From NCBI RefSeq assembly GCF_000024785.1, contig NC_013441.1, positions 3,720,001-3,784,000 on the forward strand: a DNA stretch of 64,000 nt, written 5' to 3'. A program made the translations under genes and the position numbers. Origin of the DNA: Gordonia bronchialis DSM 43247 (lineage in GTDB: Bacteria > Actinomycetota > Actinomycetes > Mycobacteriales > Mycobacteriaceae). The notes below the pieces were generated by a model. The model made no database searches and was not told where the DNA came from. It saw nothing but the letters and a program-made list of their open reading frames with translations. Of this stretch, positions 35,206 through 44,963 are shown piece after piece (the stretch's first letter is position 1; each line of letters opens with the position of its first letter).

Positions 35206-36420
35206 ATGCGCACCCGTCCCACCGCGGCGTTCTTCGCCGTCGTCTACGCCTTCGCGGTCGTCATGCTCGGCACGACGCTACCCACTCCCCTCTACGCCAT
35301 CTATGCGGGCGACATGGGCTTTGGCGTCACAACGACGACGGTCATCTTCGCGGTCTACGCCGCCGGCGTGATCGTCGCGTTGATCGCATTCGGCCGCGCC
35401 TCCGACGTCCTCGGGCGTCGTCCGTTATTGCTCGCCGGCGCCGCGTTGTCCCTGGCCAGCGCGCTGGTCTTTGTCACGGCCGGACCCGAGTGGCAGCTCA
35501 TCGTCGGGCGCGTGCTGTCGGGGCTCTCCGCCGGGATCTATGCGGGCGCGGCAACCGCCGCGGTGATCGAGTCGGCTCCGCCGGCGTGGCGGAACCGGGC
35601 GCCCGCGGTGGCCACGGCCGCCAACATCGGCGGGCTCGGCCTCGGCCCGCTGATCGCCGGTCTTCTCGCCCAATGGGGTCCGGCACCGCTGCGCACACCG
35701 TTCTTGCTCGACATCGTCTTGCTCGCCGTCGTCTTCGTCGGACTCTGGCTGATCCCCGAACCCAACGCACTCGTCCGGGATGCACCCGGCCGGGAGCGTG
35801 CCCGAATCTCGGTACAACGACTCTCGGTGCCGCCCGAGGTTCGCACCGTCTTCACCCGGGCCGCGATCGCGGCCTTCGCCGGCTTCGCGGTGATGGGGAC
35901 GTTCACCGGTGTGACCCCGTCGTTCATGTCACATATCGTCGGCATCGACAGCCACGCCGCTGCCGGGCTGGTGGTGGCGCTACTGTTCCTGGCGTCGGCA
36001 ACCACCCAGATCGTGGCCCGCGGGATGCCGACCGAGACCGCCCTGGTGGTGGGGTGCGCGATTCTGGTGGCCGGAGTGGGAGTGGTCGTCGGCGGACTCC
36101 TCGCCGCGTCGATGACGCTGCTCGTGCTCGGGGCGCTGATCGGCGGTGTCGGGCAGGGTATGTCCTTCAGCAAGGGTCTCGCCGCGGTCGTCGCGGCCAG
36201 CCCCGCCGCCCGGCGCGCCGAGGTCACCTCCACCTACTTCGTGGTGGCTTATGTCGCGATCTCCCTCCCGATCGTCGGGCAGGGCATCGCGGCGGCGCAC
36301 TGGGGGCTGCGCACCGCCGGTGTCGCCTTCAACATCGGGGTGGCCGCCCTCGCGCTCCTCGCCCTCGTACTCACCGTCATCGAGGTCCGACGCACACCGG
36401 GGACCGCGAACCCGGCCTGA
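35206..36420 (+). CDS. MFS transporter
   Basis: This 404-residue major facilitator has 12 predicted helices and a GRASDVLGRRPLLLAG loop 2-3 motif. It has the look of a drug/sugar-type exporter in the DHA1 group, but the substrate is unknown. It is divergent from the ATP-grasp gene, with its -10 element 10 bases before ATG 35206, and convergent with malQ 40 bases downstream. Co-regulation with the ATP-grasp enzyme (for instance export of its product) is possible but unproven. Confidence 0.85.
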   Translation: MRTRPTAAFFAVVYAFAVVMLGTTLPTPLYAIYAGDMGFGVTTTTVIFAVYAAGVIVALIAFGRASDVLGRRPLLLAGAALSLASALVFVTAGPEWQLIVGRVLSGLSAGIYAGAATAAVIESAPPAWRNRAPAVATAANIGGLGLGPLIAGLLAQWGPAPLRTPFLLDIVLLAVVFVGLWLIPEPNALVRDAPGRERARISVQRLSVPPEVRTVFTRAAIAAFAGFAVMGTFTGVTPSFMSHIVGIDSHAAAGLVVALLFLASATTQIVARGMPTETALVVGCAILVAGVGVVVGGLLAASMTLLVLGALIGGVGQGMSFSKGLAAVVAASPAARRAEVTSTYFVVAYVAISLPIVGQGIAAAHWGLRTAGVAFNIGVAALALLALVLTVIEVRRTPGTANPA

Positions 36421-36460
36421 TCCGCGCACGATCGACGCGAATGGGCGCACGATGAACGGG

Positions 36461-38641
36461 TCAGCGTCCGACGCCGGCCTCCTCGAGCGCACCCACCAGG
36501 TTGCGGAACCGGGCGACGCCGATGAGATCCTCCACCAGGACGACGTTTTGCCCGGAATCGGCGAGCGGGATACACCAATTGGGGTACTGGGTGGCGTCGG
36601 TGCCCGGCTGATTCTGAATCCGTCTCTCCCCCACCGCATCCACCAGTGCGACGCTCAGCAGCACCGACGGGCTGGCCGCGATCAGCGCATAGAGCGCATC
36701 GATCGTCGCCGGGATGTTCGCCGGGTCGGTCGGGTCGCCGTCGACATCGAGCAGGCCTCGCGCCCGCGCGAGGTCGATGATCGCGTCCCGGTCACGTTCG
36801 TCGCGCGCCCGTTCGGTCGCCTCGTCGGTCTCCAACAGGCCCAGGGCAGAACGCAATTCGATGTGATCACCTGCAAGGTAACCGGCCGTCGGCGGTAGGT
36901 CGTGCGTGGTGACCGAGGTCAGACACAGTTCGCGGTAGTCCTCGGGTGGGATCGGCGCGTACGGGCCGTGTTCGAACCACAGGATCGAGGTACCCAGGAT
37001 GCCGCGCTCGGTGAGGGTTTGCTGCACAGTCGGCTCGAACACCCCGAGGTCCTCGCCGATGACCACGGCGTCGGCCCGTTGCGCCTCCAGCGCGAGGATG
37101 CCGATCAGCGCATCGTGGTCGTAGTGCACGTAGGTGCCGTGCGCGGGACCCCGGCCATCGGGAATCCACCACAACCGGAACAGCCCGAGAATGTGATCGA
37201 CGCGAAGACCACCGGCATGGCGCAGTACTGTGCGCAGCATGTCCCGGTAGGGCTCGTAGCCGGCCTCGGCGAGTCGACGCGGATGCCACGGCGGCTGATC
37301 CCAGCCCTGCCCCTGCTGATTGAACGCGTCGGGTGGGGCGCCGACGGTGGCGCCGGCGGCCAGGACGTCGCCCAGCGTCCAGGTGTCGGCGCTGTGCCGG
37401 GCCACCCCGACGGCGAGGTCGGCGATCACGCCGACACTCATCCCGGCCGACAGCGCGGCCTGTTGGGCCGCGGCGAGTTGCTCGTCGCAAATCCATTGCA
37501 ACCAGGTGTAGAACTCGATGCGGCGCTTGAGTTTTCTGCGTTTGGCCTTCACATGGTCCTTGTCGCGCAACTTCGTCGCCCACCGGCGGTCGCCCTCGGG
37601 ATAGCGCTCGGCCAGCGCACACCACGTCGCGAACCGGCGCAGCCCCTTGCCCTCGCGGCGACGGAACTCGCGGTACGCGGCGCGGCGCCGCCCGCTGCGC
37701 GGCACCCCGAAGATGAGTTCCAGACATTCCATCTTGGCGGCAAAGGACTTGTCGCGCTTGATGAGTTGAGCCGACATGTTCTCGTCGAAGAAGGCGCGCT
37801 CGACCACCTTGCACCACTTGCGCTGTTGCTTGTTCAGGCCACTGATCTCGGGGATGTCGGTGACCCGGATGTAGAGCGGATTGACAAACCGCCGCGTGGT
37901 GGGAAGGTAGGGCGAGTTTTCCAGCGGCGGTTGAGGTTGCGCGGCGTGCAGCGGGTTGACCTGGACGAAGTCGGCACCGTAGCTGCTGCCCGCTACCTCG
38001 CAGATTCCCCGCAGGTCTGCGAAGTCACCGACGCCCCAGGATCGCGCCGAACGCACCGAGTACAACTGGACCGCGAGTCCCCATCGTTGGTGACCCAACA
38101 GGCGATCGGCAGTCGTGAGCCTTGCCGGCGTGACGATCAGGGAGGTGCTGGCGGTGGACGTGTCACGCAGATTGATCACCTTGATGCGGTGGTAGCCGGG
38201 CTCGAGATCAGCCGGCACCGCAAAACTGGCCCGTCCGATCAGGACACCGTCGATCTCACGCGGGTCCACCCAGATGTCGAGCTGCTCCGGTGTGCGAGCC
38301 TCGCCGGCCTCGGTGACGATGCCGACATCGACCGGATCACCGTGCGGCACATGGACTGTGAACGTTCCACCACCTTCGGTGACCACGACGACGGGTGGGA
38401 GGAACTCCCGCCATTGCCGCTCGTCGATCGCCACGATCGCCTTCTCGACGCGCTCGGCGTCCTGCGCCGCGACACCGAGCGCGTCGAGCACGGCGATCAG
38501 CGTCTCGGCGCTCACCCGATGGGTCAGCCGATCGGCACCGACGTACTCGGTCGCCACGCCCCACCGGCGGGCCAGTTCGGCCAGTCGGCCGTCGGGAACC
38601 GAGCCATCCACGTCACCGCCACCCACGTCACCGCCATTCAC
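36461..38641 (-). CDS. malQ: MalQ, 4-alpha-glucanotransferase
   Basis: This 726-residue GH77 amylomaltase transfers alpha-1,4-glucan segments in maltodextrin and glycogen metabolism. Catalytic motifs are GLRVDHILGLFRLWW (nucleophile Asp), VVIGEDLGVFEPTVQ (acid/base Glu) and SVTTHDLPPTAGYLAG. The N-terminal ~160 residues form the extra domain seen in actinobacterial MalQ (RWGVATEYVGADRLTHRVSA). The ATG at 38641 is adopted. It is convergent with the MFS gene and divergent from the cysteine hydrolase gene. Confidence 0.94.
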   Translation of the reverse strand: MNGGDVGGGDVDGSVPDGRLAELARRWGVATEYVGADRLTHRVSAETLIAVLDALGVAAQDAERVEKAIVAIDERQWREFLPPVVVVTEGGGTFTVHVPHGDPVDVGIVTEAGEARTPEQLDIWVDPREIDGVLIGRASFAVPADLEPGYHRIKVINLRDTSTASTSLIVTPARLTTADRLLGHQRWGLAVQLYSVRSARSWGVGDFADLRGICEVAGSSYGADFVQVNPLHAAQPQPPLENSPYLPTTRRFVNPLYIRVTDIPEISGLNKQQRKWCKVVERAFFDENMSAQLIKRDKSFAAKMECLELIFGVPRSGRRRAAYREFRRREGKGLRRFATWCALAERYPEGDRRWATKLRDKDHVKAKRRKLKRRIEFYTWLQWICDEQLAAAQQAALSAGMSVGVIADLAVGVARHSADTWTLGDVLAAGATVGAPPDAFNQQGQGWDQPPWHPRRLAEAGYEPYRDMLRTVLRHAGGLRVDHILGLFRLWWIPDGRGPAHGTYVHYDHDALIGILALEAQRADAVVIGEDLGVFEPTVQQTLTERGILGTSILWFEHGPYAPIPPEDYRELCLTSVTTHDLPPTAGYLAGDHIELRSALGLLETDEATERARDERDRDAIIDLARARGLLDVDGDPTDPANIPATIDALYALIAASPSVLLSVALVDAVGERRIQNQPGTDATQYPNWCIPLADSGQNVVLVEDLIGVARFRNLVGALEEAGVGR

Positions 38642-38717
38642 GCCTGCATCGTCTCAGGATTCCGGCGGATCCGCCGGACTTGCGATCGAGAAGAGCGATC
38701 TGCGTCAGACTTGGTTC

Positions 38718-39332
38718 ATGACGGATTCACTGACCCTCAACCCGGCGACCACCGCATTGGTCCTCATCGAATACCAGAACGAATTCACCAGTGACGGCGG
38801 TGTTCTGCACGACGCCGTGTCCGAGGTGATGGACAAGACCGGCATGCTCGCCAACACCGTTGCCCTGGTCGAGAAAGCTCGCGCGGCGGGGGTGACGATC
38901 ATGCACGCACCCATCACCTTCGCACCCGGCTACGGCGAACTGACCCGCCATCCGTACGGCATCCTCAAGGGTGTGGTCGACGGCAACGCCTTCGTCAAGG
39001 GAACCTGGGGCGCGGCGATCGTCGACGATCTCACCCCCGCCGACGGCGACATCCTCGTGGAGGGCAAACGCGGCCTCGACACCTTTGCCAGCACCAACCT
39101 CGATTTCATCCTGCGCAGCAAGGGAATCGACACGATCATCCTCGGCGGCTTCCTCACCAACTGCTGTGTGGAGTCGACGATGCGCTCAGGCTACGAGAAC
39201 GGTTACCGCGTCATCACCCTCACCGACTGCACCGCGGCCACCTCGGTCGCCGAACACGACAACGCGATCAGCTTCGACTACCCGATGTTCTCCCAGCCGG
39301 TGGAGTCGTCCCAGGTGGCAGCCGCCCTCTGA
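38718..39332 (+). CDS. isochorismatase-like cysteine hydrolase
   Basis: This 204-residue cysteine hydrolase has VLIEYQNEFTSDGG (the usual catalytic Asp of this triad appears as Glu), VEGKRGLDTFASTNLDFIL (Lys) and GFLTNCCVESTMRSGYENGY (nucleophile Cys). The members include nicotinamidases, isochorismatases and ureido hydrolases; the Asp-to-Glu substitution makes a precise call unsafe. It follows malQ divergently and has no operon partners. Confidence 0.85.
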   Translation: MTDSLTLNPATTALVLIEYQNEFTSDGGVLHDAVSEVMDKTGMLANTVALVEKARAAGVTIMHAPITFAPGYGELTRHPYGILKGVVDGNAFVKGTWGAAIVDDLTPADGDILVEGKRGLDTFASTNLDFILRSKGIDTIILGGFLTNCCVESTMRSGYENGYRVITLTDCTAATSVAEHDNAISFDYPMFSQPVESSQVAAAL

Positions 39333-39360
39333 CGCGCCGCACACGGCCGGCGCAGACCCT

Positions 39361-40712
39361 TCACAGGTACAGATCGCGCTGCCGGATCAGAGCGGTCGCG
39401 ACGACGCTGATCGCCGCGGTCAGGACCAGGTAGCCCGCTGCCAGCCAAGGAGAGTCGCCGCCGGCGCCGATGAGGGCGGTGAGGATCAGCGGGGTCAGGC
39501 CGGAGGCATAGATGCCGGAGAACTGATAGACAACCGAGAGTCCGGTGTAGCGCACGTTGGTGGATACAGGCCGGCGAAGAGCGTGCCCTGCGCACCGTAG
39601 AACAACGCATGGACGGCACCGAAGACCACCACCAGGCCGACGGTGAACCACAGCAGATCCGCCGTCCCGAACAGAGCGAAGACCGGGAACACCGAAACAC
39701 CGTAGGCGAACATACCCACGAGGTAGATCCGCCGCGGCCCGAAGCGATCGGTCAGCAGCCCCGACACCGGCAGCAGGACCGCCATCACCAGAGCTGCGAT
39801 ACTCACCGCCACCAGCACCGGCACCTTCGCCAGGTGCAGGGTCGAGGTGGCGTAGACGATCGCGAAGACGCCCCAGGTGTTGAAGGCCGAGCCCTCACCC
39901 CACCGCGCCAGCAAGCCGAGCAGTGTGTTGCGCGTATGCGGCGGCAGCACAACCTCTTTGAGAGGTGCTGACGACTGCTGTGCGAGTTCGTCCACCTCGG
40001 TGAACGCGGGCGTCTCGTCGACCTTCAGGCGAACGACGAAGCCGATGACCACCAGCACGATGCTGACGAGGAAGGCGATGCGCCAGCCATAGGCGAGGAA
40101 GGCGTCGCCGTCGAAGACGACCTGCAGCAGCGCGAAGATCAGCGTGCCCAGCGCCAGCCCGAGGGCGAGTCCGATCTGCGGGATGCTGCCGAACAGTCCG
40201 CGCCGACGAGCAGGCGAATGTTCGACGGCGAGCAGCACCGCACCCGCCCACACGCCACCGAGGGCGAAGCCCTGAACGATGCGCAGGGCCAGCAGCAGGA
40301 TCGGCGCGAGGATGCCCACCTGCGCCGCGGTCGGCAGCACACCCATCAGCGCGGTGGCCACCCCCATCAGCACCATCGTGAGGGCAAGCGTGCGTTTTCG
40401 TCCGATCCGATCCCCGATGTGCCCGAACACGACTCCACCGATTGGGCGCACCACGAATCCGACGGCAAAGGTCGCGAACGACAACAACGTCCCCACAAAG
40501 GAGCTCTGATCGGGAAAGAACGCCGTGTTGAAAACCAGGCCGGCCGCAGTGGCGTAGAGGAAGAAGCCGTACCACTCGATGGTCGTGCCGAGCAGACTGG
40601 CGGCGACGACCGTCCGGAGCCGCTTGCGTCGAGCGTCGTCGGTCTCGGATTCCGAGATCTGTGCGGTCGCCGTGATCTCGGCTGTTGAGGTTGCGACGGT
40701 TGGGGTGGACAT
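39361..40712 (-). pseudogene. MHS-family MFS transporter interrupted by a frameshift
   Basis: The gene begins at 40712 as a metabolite:H+ symporter (TTIEWYGFFLYATAAGL, GGVVFGHIGDRIGRKRTL, ALGGVWAGAVLLAVEHSP). It reads 383 residues to GAQGTLFAGLYP and then shifts frame near 39559-39563. Adding one base restores TNVRYTGLSVVYQFSGIYAS through to IRQRDLYL at 39361, so the C-terminal two helices lie in another frame. This is a 1-base deletion in a Pro codon; it is a real frameshift or a sequencing error in a T/G-rich run. The substrate class (ProP/ShiA-like) is known only at family level. Confidence 0.82.
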
Positions 40713-40819
40713 GGGTGCCCGACGTTATCGGCGTCGGCACCTGCTGCCCAGCACCAGAATCGTGGTGATCGGAATTCCGGGTCAGCTGGGGGGCTCAGAC
40801 GGGCGGGATCAGGCTGATC

Positions 40820-41479
40820 TCACGAAGCCGTCGCACGCACGGCGTCGGCGATCGGGGTGTCCCCGTCGTCGAACTCGATCACCTGACGGGCGGTGCCGGG
40901 TGTGTGCAGCACCTCGGCGATCACCTGCGCGACGTTTTCGCGACTCACCTCGCTGCCCTCGGTACGGCTTCCGCCCACGGCAATGCGGCCAGAGCCGGGT
41001 TCGTCGGTGAGCTTGCTCGGCCCGACGATGGTCCACTCCAGCGTCGTGTCTTTGAGGTAGGTGTCGGCGGCCGCCTTGGCTTCGGCGTAGGCATGGAACG
41101 AATTGTCTTCCGGCACACCGTGGTCAGGTCCGGCACCGAAGTACGACACCATCACATAGCGCGTCACGCCGGCCGACGGCGCCGCCTCGATCGACCGGAT
41201 CGCGGCGTCGCGATCGACCGCGTAGGTGCGGGCCGGATCGCCACCACCGGCCCCGGCCGACCACACGACGGCGTCGTGTCCGGACAGCACGGAGGCGATG
41301 CCGGCGGTCTCCAGCTTCTCGATGTCGGCGACCAGGGGTTTGGCCCCGGTCGCCGCGACGTCGTCCTCATGGTCGGGGTTGCGGATGATCGCGGTCACCT
41401 CGTCGCCGCGCTCGCTCAGGATCGTCGCGAGTCGCAGGGCGATCTTGCCGTGTCCTCCGATGATGGCGATTCGGGTCAT
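40820..41479 (-). CDS. NAD(P)-binding oxidoreductase (YwnB/atypical SDR type)
   Basis: This 219-residue Rossmann protein starts MTRIAIIGGHGKIALRLATIL. It continues with DAVVWSAGAGGGDP, RYVMVSYFGAGPDHG (the YxxxK tyrosine is in AYAEAKAAADTYL) and EWTIVGPSKLTDEPGSGRI. It is an atypical short-chain dehydrogenase or NAD(P)H-sensing protein of unknown substrate. GGAGG lies 9 bases before the ATG. Confidence 0.84.
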   Translation of the reverse strand: MTRIAIIGGHGKIALRLATILSERGDEVTAIIRNPDHEDDVAATGAKPLVADIEKLETAGIASVLSGHDAVVWSAGAGGGDPARTYAVDRDAAIRSIEAAPSAGVTRYVMVSYFGAGPDHGVPEDNSFHAYAEAKAAADTYLKDTTLEWTIVGPSKLTDEPGSGRIAVGGSRTEGSEVSRENVAQVIAEVLHTPGTARQVIEFDDGDTPIADAVRATAS

Positions 41480-41536
41480 GCTGGGTTACCTCCGGTCGTC
41501 GGTTCGTACCGTCCGGGATCCAACGTACCGACGCCC

Positions 41537-41589
41537 CGGCTGCTTCAGACCCTGCTGTGTCAGACCCTGTTGCGTCAGACCCGGCTGCG
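41537..41589. repeat. 15-bp tandem repeat, about 3.5 copies
   Basis: CGGCTGCTTCAGACC, CTGCTGTGTCAGACC, CTGTTGCGTCAGACC and a partial CGGCTGCG run head to tail. The repeat includes the TGA stop of the GlsB gene (41575-41577) and lies between that gene and the SDR start. Confidence 0.75.
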
Positions 41590-41850
41590 CCCCCGGCCGC
41601 GGACGAGGCCGACGATCCACAGCAGGATGCACGACCCGGCCAGACAGGTGAGGAAGCTGAAGATCAACCCACCGCCCTTGACGTCCACCCCGAACAGCGA
41701 GAGCAGCCAACCGCCGAGCAGACCGCCGACGATGCCGACCACGATGTTCAGGAGAATGCCCTGCTGATCGTCGGTCTTCATGATCTTGCTGGCGATCCAT
41801 CCGGCGAGACCGCCGATGATGATCCAGCCGATGATTCCCAGTCCGAGCAT
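41575..41850 (-). CDS. GlsB/YeaQ/YmgE family small membrane protein
   Basis: This 91-residue, three-helix membrane protein (LGIIGWIIIGGLAGWIASKIM, NIVVGIVGGLLGGWLLSLFG, GLIFSFLTCLAGSCILLWIVG) is of the transglycosylase-associated stress family. The ATG at 41850 follows AGGAGGAAC. The function is unknown beyond stress association. The last codons lie in a tandem repeat. Confidence 0.88.
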   Translation of the reverse strand: MLGLGIIGWIIIGGLAGWIASKIMKTDDQQGILLNIVVGIVGGLLGGWLLSLFGVDVKGGGLIFSFLTCLAGSCILLWIVGLVRGRGRSRV

Positions 41851-41987
41851 TGTTCCTCCTGGTGACGAGTGCGATCCCGACCACTGTCTAACCGACCCAC
41901 GATCCACGCTACGCGTCACACCCGCCCCGTTGGCCGCACCGTGCACGGATCGAGACCTTGTCCCCGAACGCTTTACGATTCGATTAC

Positions 41988-42005
41988 TTAGCACGACGCA
42001 ACTAA
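41988..42005. promoter_or_regulatory. possible MarR operator
   Basis: TTAG (41988-41991) and CTAA (42002-42005) form a short inverted repeat with a 10-base spacer, 12 bases upstream of the marR ATG in an AT-rich patch unusual for this window. MarR proteins often repress their own gene through such sites; the call rests on position and symmetry only. Confidence 0.35.
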
Positions 42006-42016
42006 TAATCGAAGGT

Positions 42017-42496
42017 ATGGCGAAGGAGATGACCGTGGGCAGCGGCGTCGTCAGTGGCGTCGGCACCGACGTGGCCACCGTCTACCACCAGCTCACCCAG
42101 ATCAACCGCGCGTTGCGCACCCGCGGCGGTCAGGGCAGCCTCAGCGCCGGCGTGGCCGCGGCACTGTGGACCATCGCGAACCACTCCCCGATCCGGTTGT
42201 CGACTCTCGCACAACGCGAGTCGGTGACCGCGCCGACGATGTCCCGCATCGTCGCCACCCTCGAGGAACAGGGCTACGTGGAACGCATGATCGACCCCGA
42301 CGACGCACGTGCCCGGTTGTTCACCGCGACGCCGGCCGGAATCGAATTGCTGAGTCACGCACGCTCACTACGCGCGCAGCTGCTCGCCGATGCCATCGAC
42401 CGTCTCGACGCCGACGATCGGGACGCCGTCCATCGCGGGCTCGCCGCCCTCGCCGGTGCTCTCGACGTCTGCGACCGTCCCCGGCCGGACAGCTGA
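42017..42496 (+). CDS. MarR family transcriptional regulator
   Basis: This 159-residue winged-helix MarR protein has SPIRLSTLAQRESVTAPTMSRIVATLEEQGYVERM, the recognition helix and wing, followed by IDPDDARARLFTATPAG. The ATG at 42017 has GAAGG upstream. It lies 48 bases ahead of the DHA2 efflux gene on the same strand and is the probable repressor of it, induced by a drug or aromatic ligand. Confidence 0.92.
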   Translation: MAKEMTVGSGVVSGVGTDVATVYHQLTQINRALRTRGGQGSLSAGVAAALWTIANHSPIRLSTLAQRESVTAPTMSRIVATLEEQGYVERMIDPDDARARLFTATPAGIELLSHARSLRAQLLADAIDRLDADDRDAVHRGLAALAGALDVCDRPRPDS

Positions 42497-42544
42497 ACCT
42501 CGCCCGCCCCACCACTTTCCGCTGCCGAAGCAAGGACCGACCAC

Positions 42545-44371
42545 ATGACCACCACATCTCGGACCGCTACCGCGCCCGACGCCCCGACCCACGACGGTTA
42601 CAAGTGGATCGCCTTGTCCAACACCACCTTGGGCATGCTGATCGCGACGATCAACAGCTCGATCGTCCTGATCGCGCTGCCCGACATCTTCCGCGGCATC
42701 CACCTCAATCCACTTCTGCCCGAGAACACCAGTTACCTGCTCTGGATGATGATGGGCTTTCTGGTCGTCACCGCCGTCCTGGTCGTGAGTTTCGGCCGGC
42801 TCGGTGACATGTTCGGCCGCGCCGAGATGTACAATCTCGGGTTCCTCATCTTCACCATCTCGTCGATCTTCCTGGCGATCACCTGGTTCGACGGTTCCGA
42901 GGCCGCCATCTGGCTCATCTTCTGGCGGGTCGTGCAGGGTATCGGCGGCGCCTTCCTGATGGCCAACAGCTCAGCGATCCTCACCGACGCCTTTCCCGCC
43001 GATCAACGCGGCCTCGCACTCGGCATCAACGGAGTGGCGGCCATCGCCGGCTCATTCCTGGGTCTGCTCGTCGGCGGCGTCCTCGCACCGATCCACTGGC
43101 ACCTGATCTTCCTCGTGTCGGTGCCGTTCGGTGTCGTCGGCACCGTGTGGGCCTATCTCAAACTGCGCGACACCGGAGTTCGCAAGCGCGCCCGCATGGA
43201 CTGGTGGGGCAACATCACCTTCGCCGTCGGCCTCATCGCGATCCTCGTCGGGATCACCTACGGCATACAGCCTTACGGCGACCACACGATGGGCTGGATG
43301 AGCCCGATGGTGTTGAGCTGCCTGATCGGCGGCGCGCTGGTCCTGACGGCGTTCGTGTTCATCGAAACCCGGGTCGCGAGTCCACTTTTCGATCTCCACC
43401 TCTTCGCGAACCGCTCGTTCACCTTCGGCAACATCGCGAACCTGATGAGTTCGATCGGACGCGGTGGACTGCAATTCATCCTGATCATCTGGTTGCAGGG
43501 AATCTGGTTGCCGCAACACGGATACAACTTCGAGCAGACACCCCTGTGGTCGGCGATCTACATGGTTCCGTTGACGATCGGCTTCCTGATCACCGCACCG
43601 TTGTCCGGGGCGTTGTCCGACCGGTTGGGCACCAAGTGGTTCACCACCAGCGGAATGCTCATCACCGCAGGCACGTTCGCGGGGCTCATCGCCCTTTCGG
43701 TGGACTTCGCCTTCCCGGTGTTCGCGGTGATCCTGTTCCTCAACGGCGTCGGGATGGGTCTGTTCTCCTCGCCGAACCGGGCCGAGGTGATGAACAGTCT
43801 GCCGGTCGACGCCCGCGGCTCGGGTTCGGGCATGATGACGACCTTTCAGAACACCGCCATGGTGCTCTCGATCGGCTTGTTCTTCAGCCTCATGATCAGC
43901 GGACTGTCCGCGCATCTGCCCGCCACCATGAGCGCCGGTCTGACCGCGCACGGTGTGCCGGCCGAACAGGCATCTCAGATCGCCGGTCTGCCCGCGGTGG
44001 CCGTTCTCTTCGCTGCGTTCCTCGGTTACAACCCGGTGCAGGAACTGCTCGGACACCATTTGACGGGTCTGCCCCCGGCCGATCAGAGCACACTGACCGG
44101 GCTGGACTTCTTCCCGCGTTTGATCAGTGATCCGTTCGCCGACGGCCTGACCGCGGCCTTCACCTTCGCCATCGTGTGCTGCGTGATCGGCGCGTTCGCC
44201 TCGCTGTTCACCGGCGGGCGCCGCTCCGCCCGGATGCCGGTCGCCGCCGACGCGCAGTCGCACGACGAACCACTCGGCGCCGAACTGGCCGCTGTCGCGG
44301 CATCGGCCGGGGAGTCGCCCGCCGAGCTGATCGATCATCCGGCCCGACGCCCGCGAGCGTCACACCTCTGA
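42545..44371 (+). CDS. DHA2-type MFS drug exporter (14 helices)
   Basis: This 608-residue EmrB/QacA-type efflux transporter has 14 hydrophobic segments. It has SFGRLGDMFGRAEMYNLG (motif A), the RVVQGIGGAFLMANS signature, GINGVAAIAGSFLGLLVGG (motif C, antiporter) and a hydrophilic C-terminal tail. A long extracytoplasmic loop near residue 470-520 precedes the last helices. ATG 42545 is preceded by AAGGA. It is controlled, most likely, by the MarR gene upstream and ends directly against the lipoprotein gene. Confidence 0.92.
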   Translation: MTTTSRTATAPDAPTHDGYKWIALSNTTLGMLIATINSSIVLIALPDIFRGIHLNPLLPENTSYLLWMMMGFLVVTAVLVVSFGRLGDMFGRAEMYNLGFLIFTISSIFLAITWFDGSEAAIWLIFWRVVQGIGGAFLMANSSAILTDAFPADQRGLALGINGVAAIAGSFLGLLVGGVLAPIHWHLIFLVSVPFGVVGTVWAYLKLRDTGVRKRARMDWWGNITFAVGLIAILVGITYGIQPYGDHTMGWMSPMVLSCLIGGALVLTAFVFIETRVASPLFDLHLFANRSFTFGNIANLMSSIGRGGLQFILIIWLQGIWLPQHGYNFEQTPLWSAIYMVPLTIGFLITAPLSGALSDRLGTKWFTTSGMLITAGTFAGLIALSVDFAFPVFAVILFLNGVGMGLFSSPNRAEVMNSLPVDARGSGSGMMTTFQNTAMVLSIGLFFSLMISGLSAHLPATMSAGLTAHGVPAEQASQIAGLPAVAVLFAAFLGYNPVQELLGHHLTGLPPADQSTLTGLDFFPRLISDPFADGLTAAFTFAIVCCVIGAFASLFTGGRRSARMPVAADAQSHDEPLGAELAAVAASAGESPAELIDHPARRPRASHL

Positions 44372-44860
44372 TCAGGGACAGGTGGCCTTCAGCTCGAAGG
44401 ACTCGGTCTGCGGCGCGGTCGGATTCGCGGCGTTGACGCCGGTCAGCTCACCGCTGAGAGTGTAGGTGTTGCCGTCCTTGGTGGCCGTGACGTTTCCCCC
44501 GGTGCCCTTGGCCCAGCCATAGGTGATGCCGTTGGTGGCGGCGATTCCGACCTGCTCCACCTGGGGTGAGTCGCCCGCGGTAACCCGGGCGCCGATGGCC
44601 TTGCCGCCGGTACCCGAGCCGATGGCGATGTTGACGATGCCGTTCTGCTCGGTGCAGTACACGGTCTTGTCGGGGAGGTCCTGGGCCTCGCCGCCGATCG
44701 TGACCGACGCATTACCGCCCTCCGCGCTGTCGGAGGCGGAGACGGTGGTCGATGTCGCCCCCGATGTGGCCGACGATGAATCATCGTCGGAGCTACAGGC
44801 GGTGAGCGCGACGGCAAGGCCGAGAGCGCCGACGAATGAGACGATGGGTACTGCTCGCAT
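44372..44860 (-). CDS. LpqH-like lipoprotein
   Basis: This 162-residue exported lipoprotein has a signal peptide (MRAVPIVSFVGALGLAVALT) ending in lipobox LTACSS, so Cys22 is lipidated. A Ser/Thr-rich linker follows, then a domain of the mycobacterial 19-kDa antigen type (GGEAQDLPDKTVYCTEQNGI, AATNGITYGWAKG, FELKATCP) with two cysteines for one disulfide. AGGAG lies 8 bases before the ATG. The stop codon shares a TGATCA core with the convergent transporter stop. Confidence 0.9.
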   Translation of the reverse strand: MRAVPIVSFVGALGLAVALTACSSDDDSSSATSGATSTTVSASDSAEGGNASVTIGGEAQDLPDKTVYCTEQNGIVNIAIGSGTGGKAIGARVTAGDSPQVEQVGIAATNGITYGWAKGTGGNVTATKDGNTYTLSGELTGVNAANPTAPQTESFELKATCP

Positions 44861-44963
44861 GGGAACGCTCCTGGTCTGGACGGATCGTCGCGCCGGACGG
44901 CGTGCTGGGAGAACACGATAGTCGTCGTCGCAGGTCAGAGTGATGGCCTCGCCGTCATTCGAG

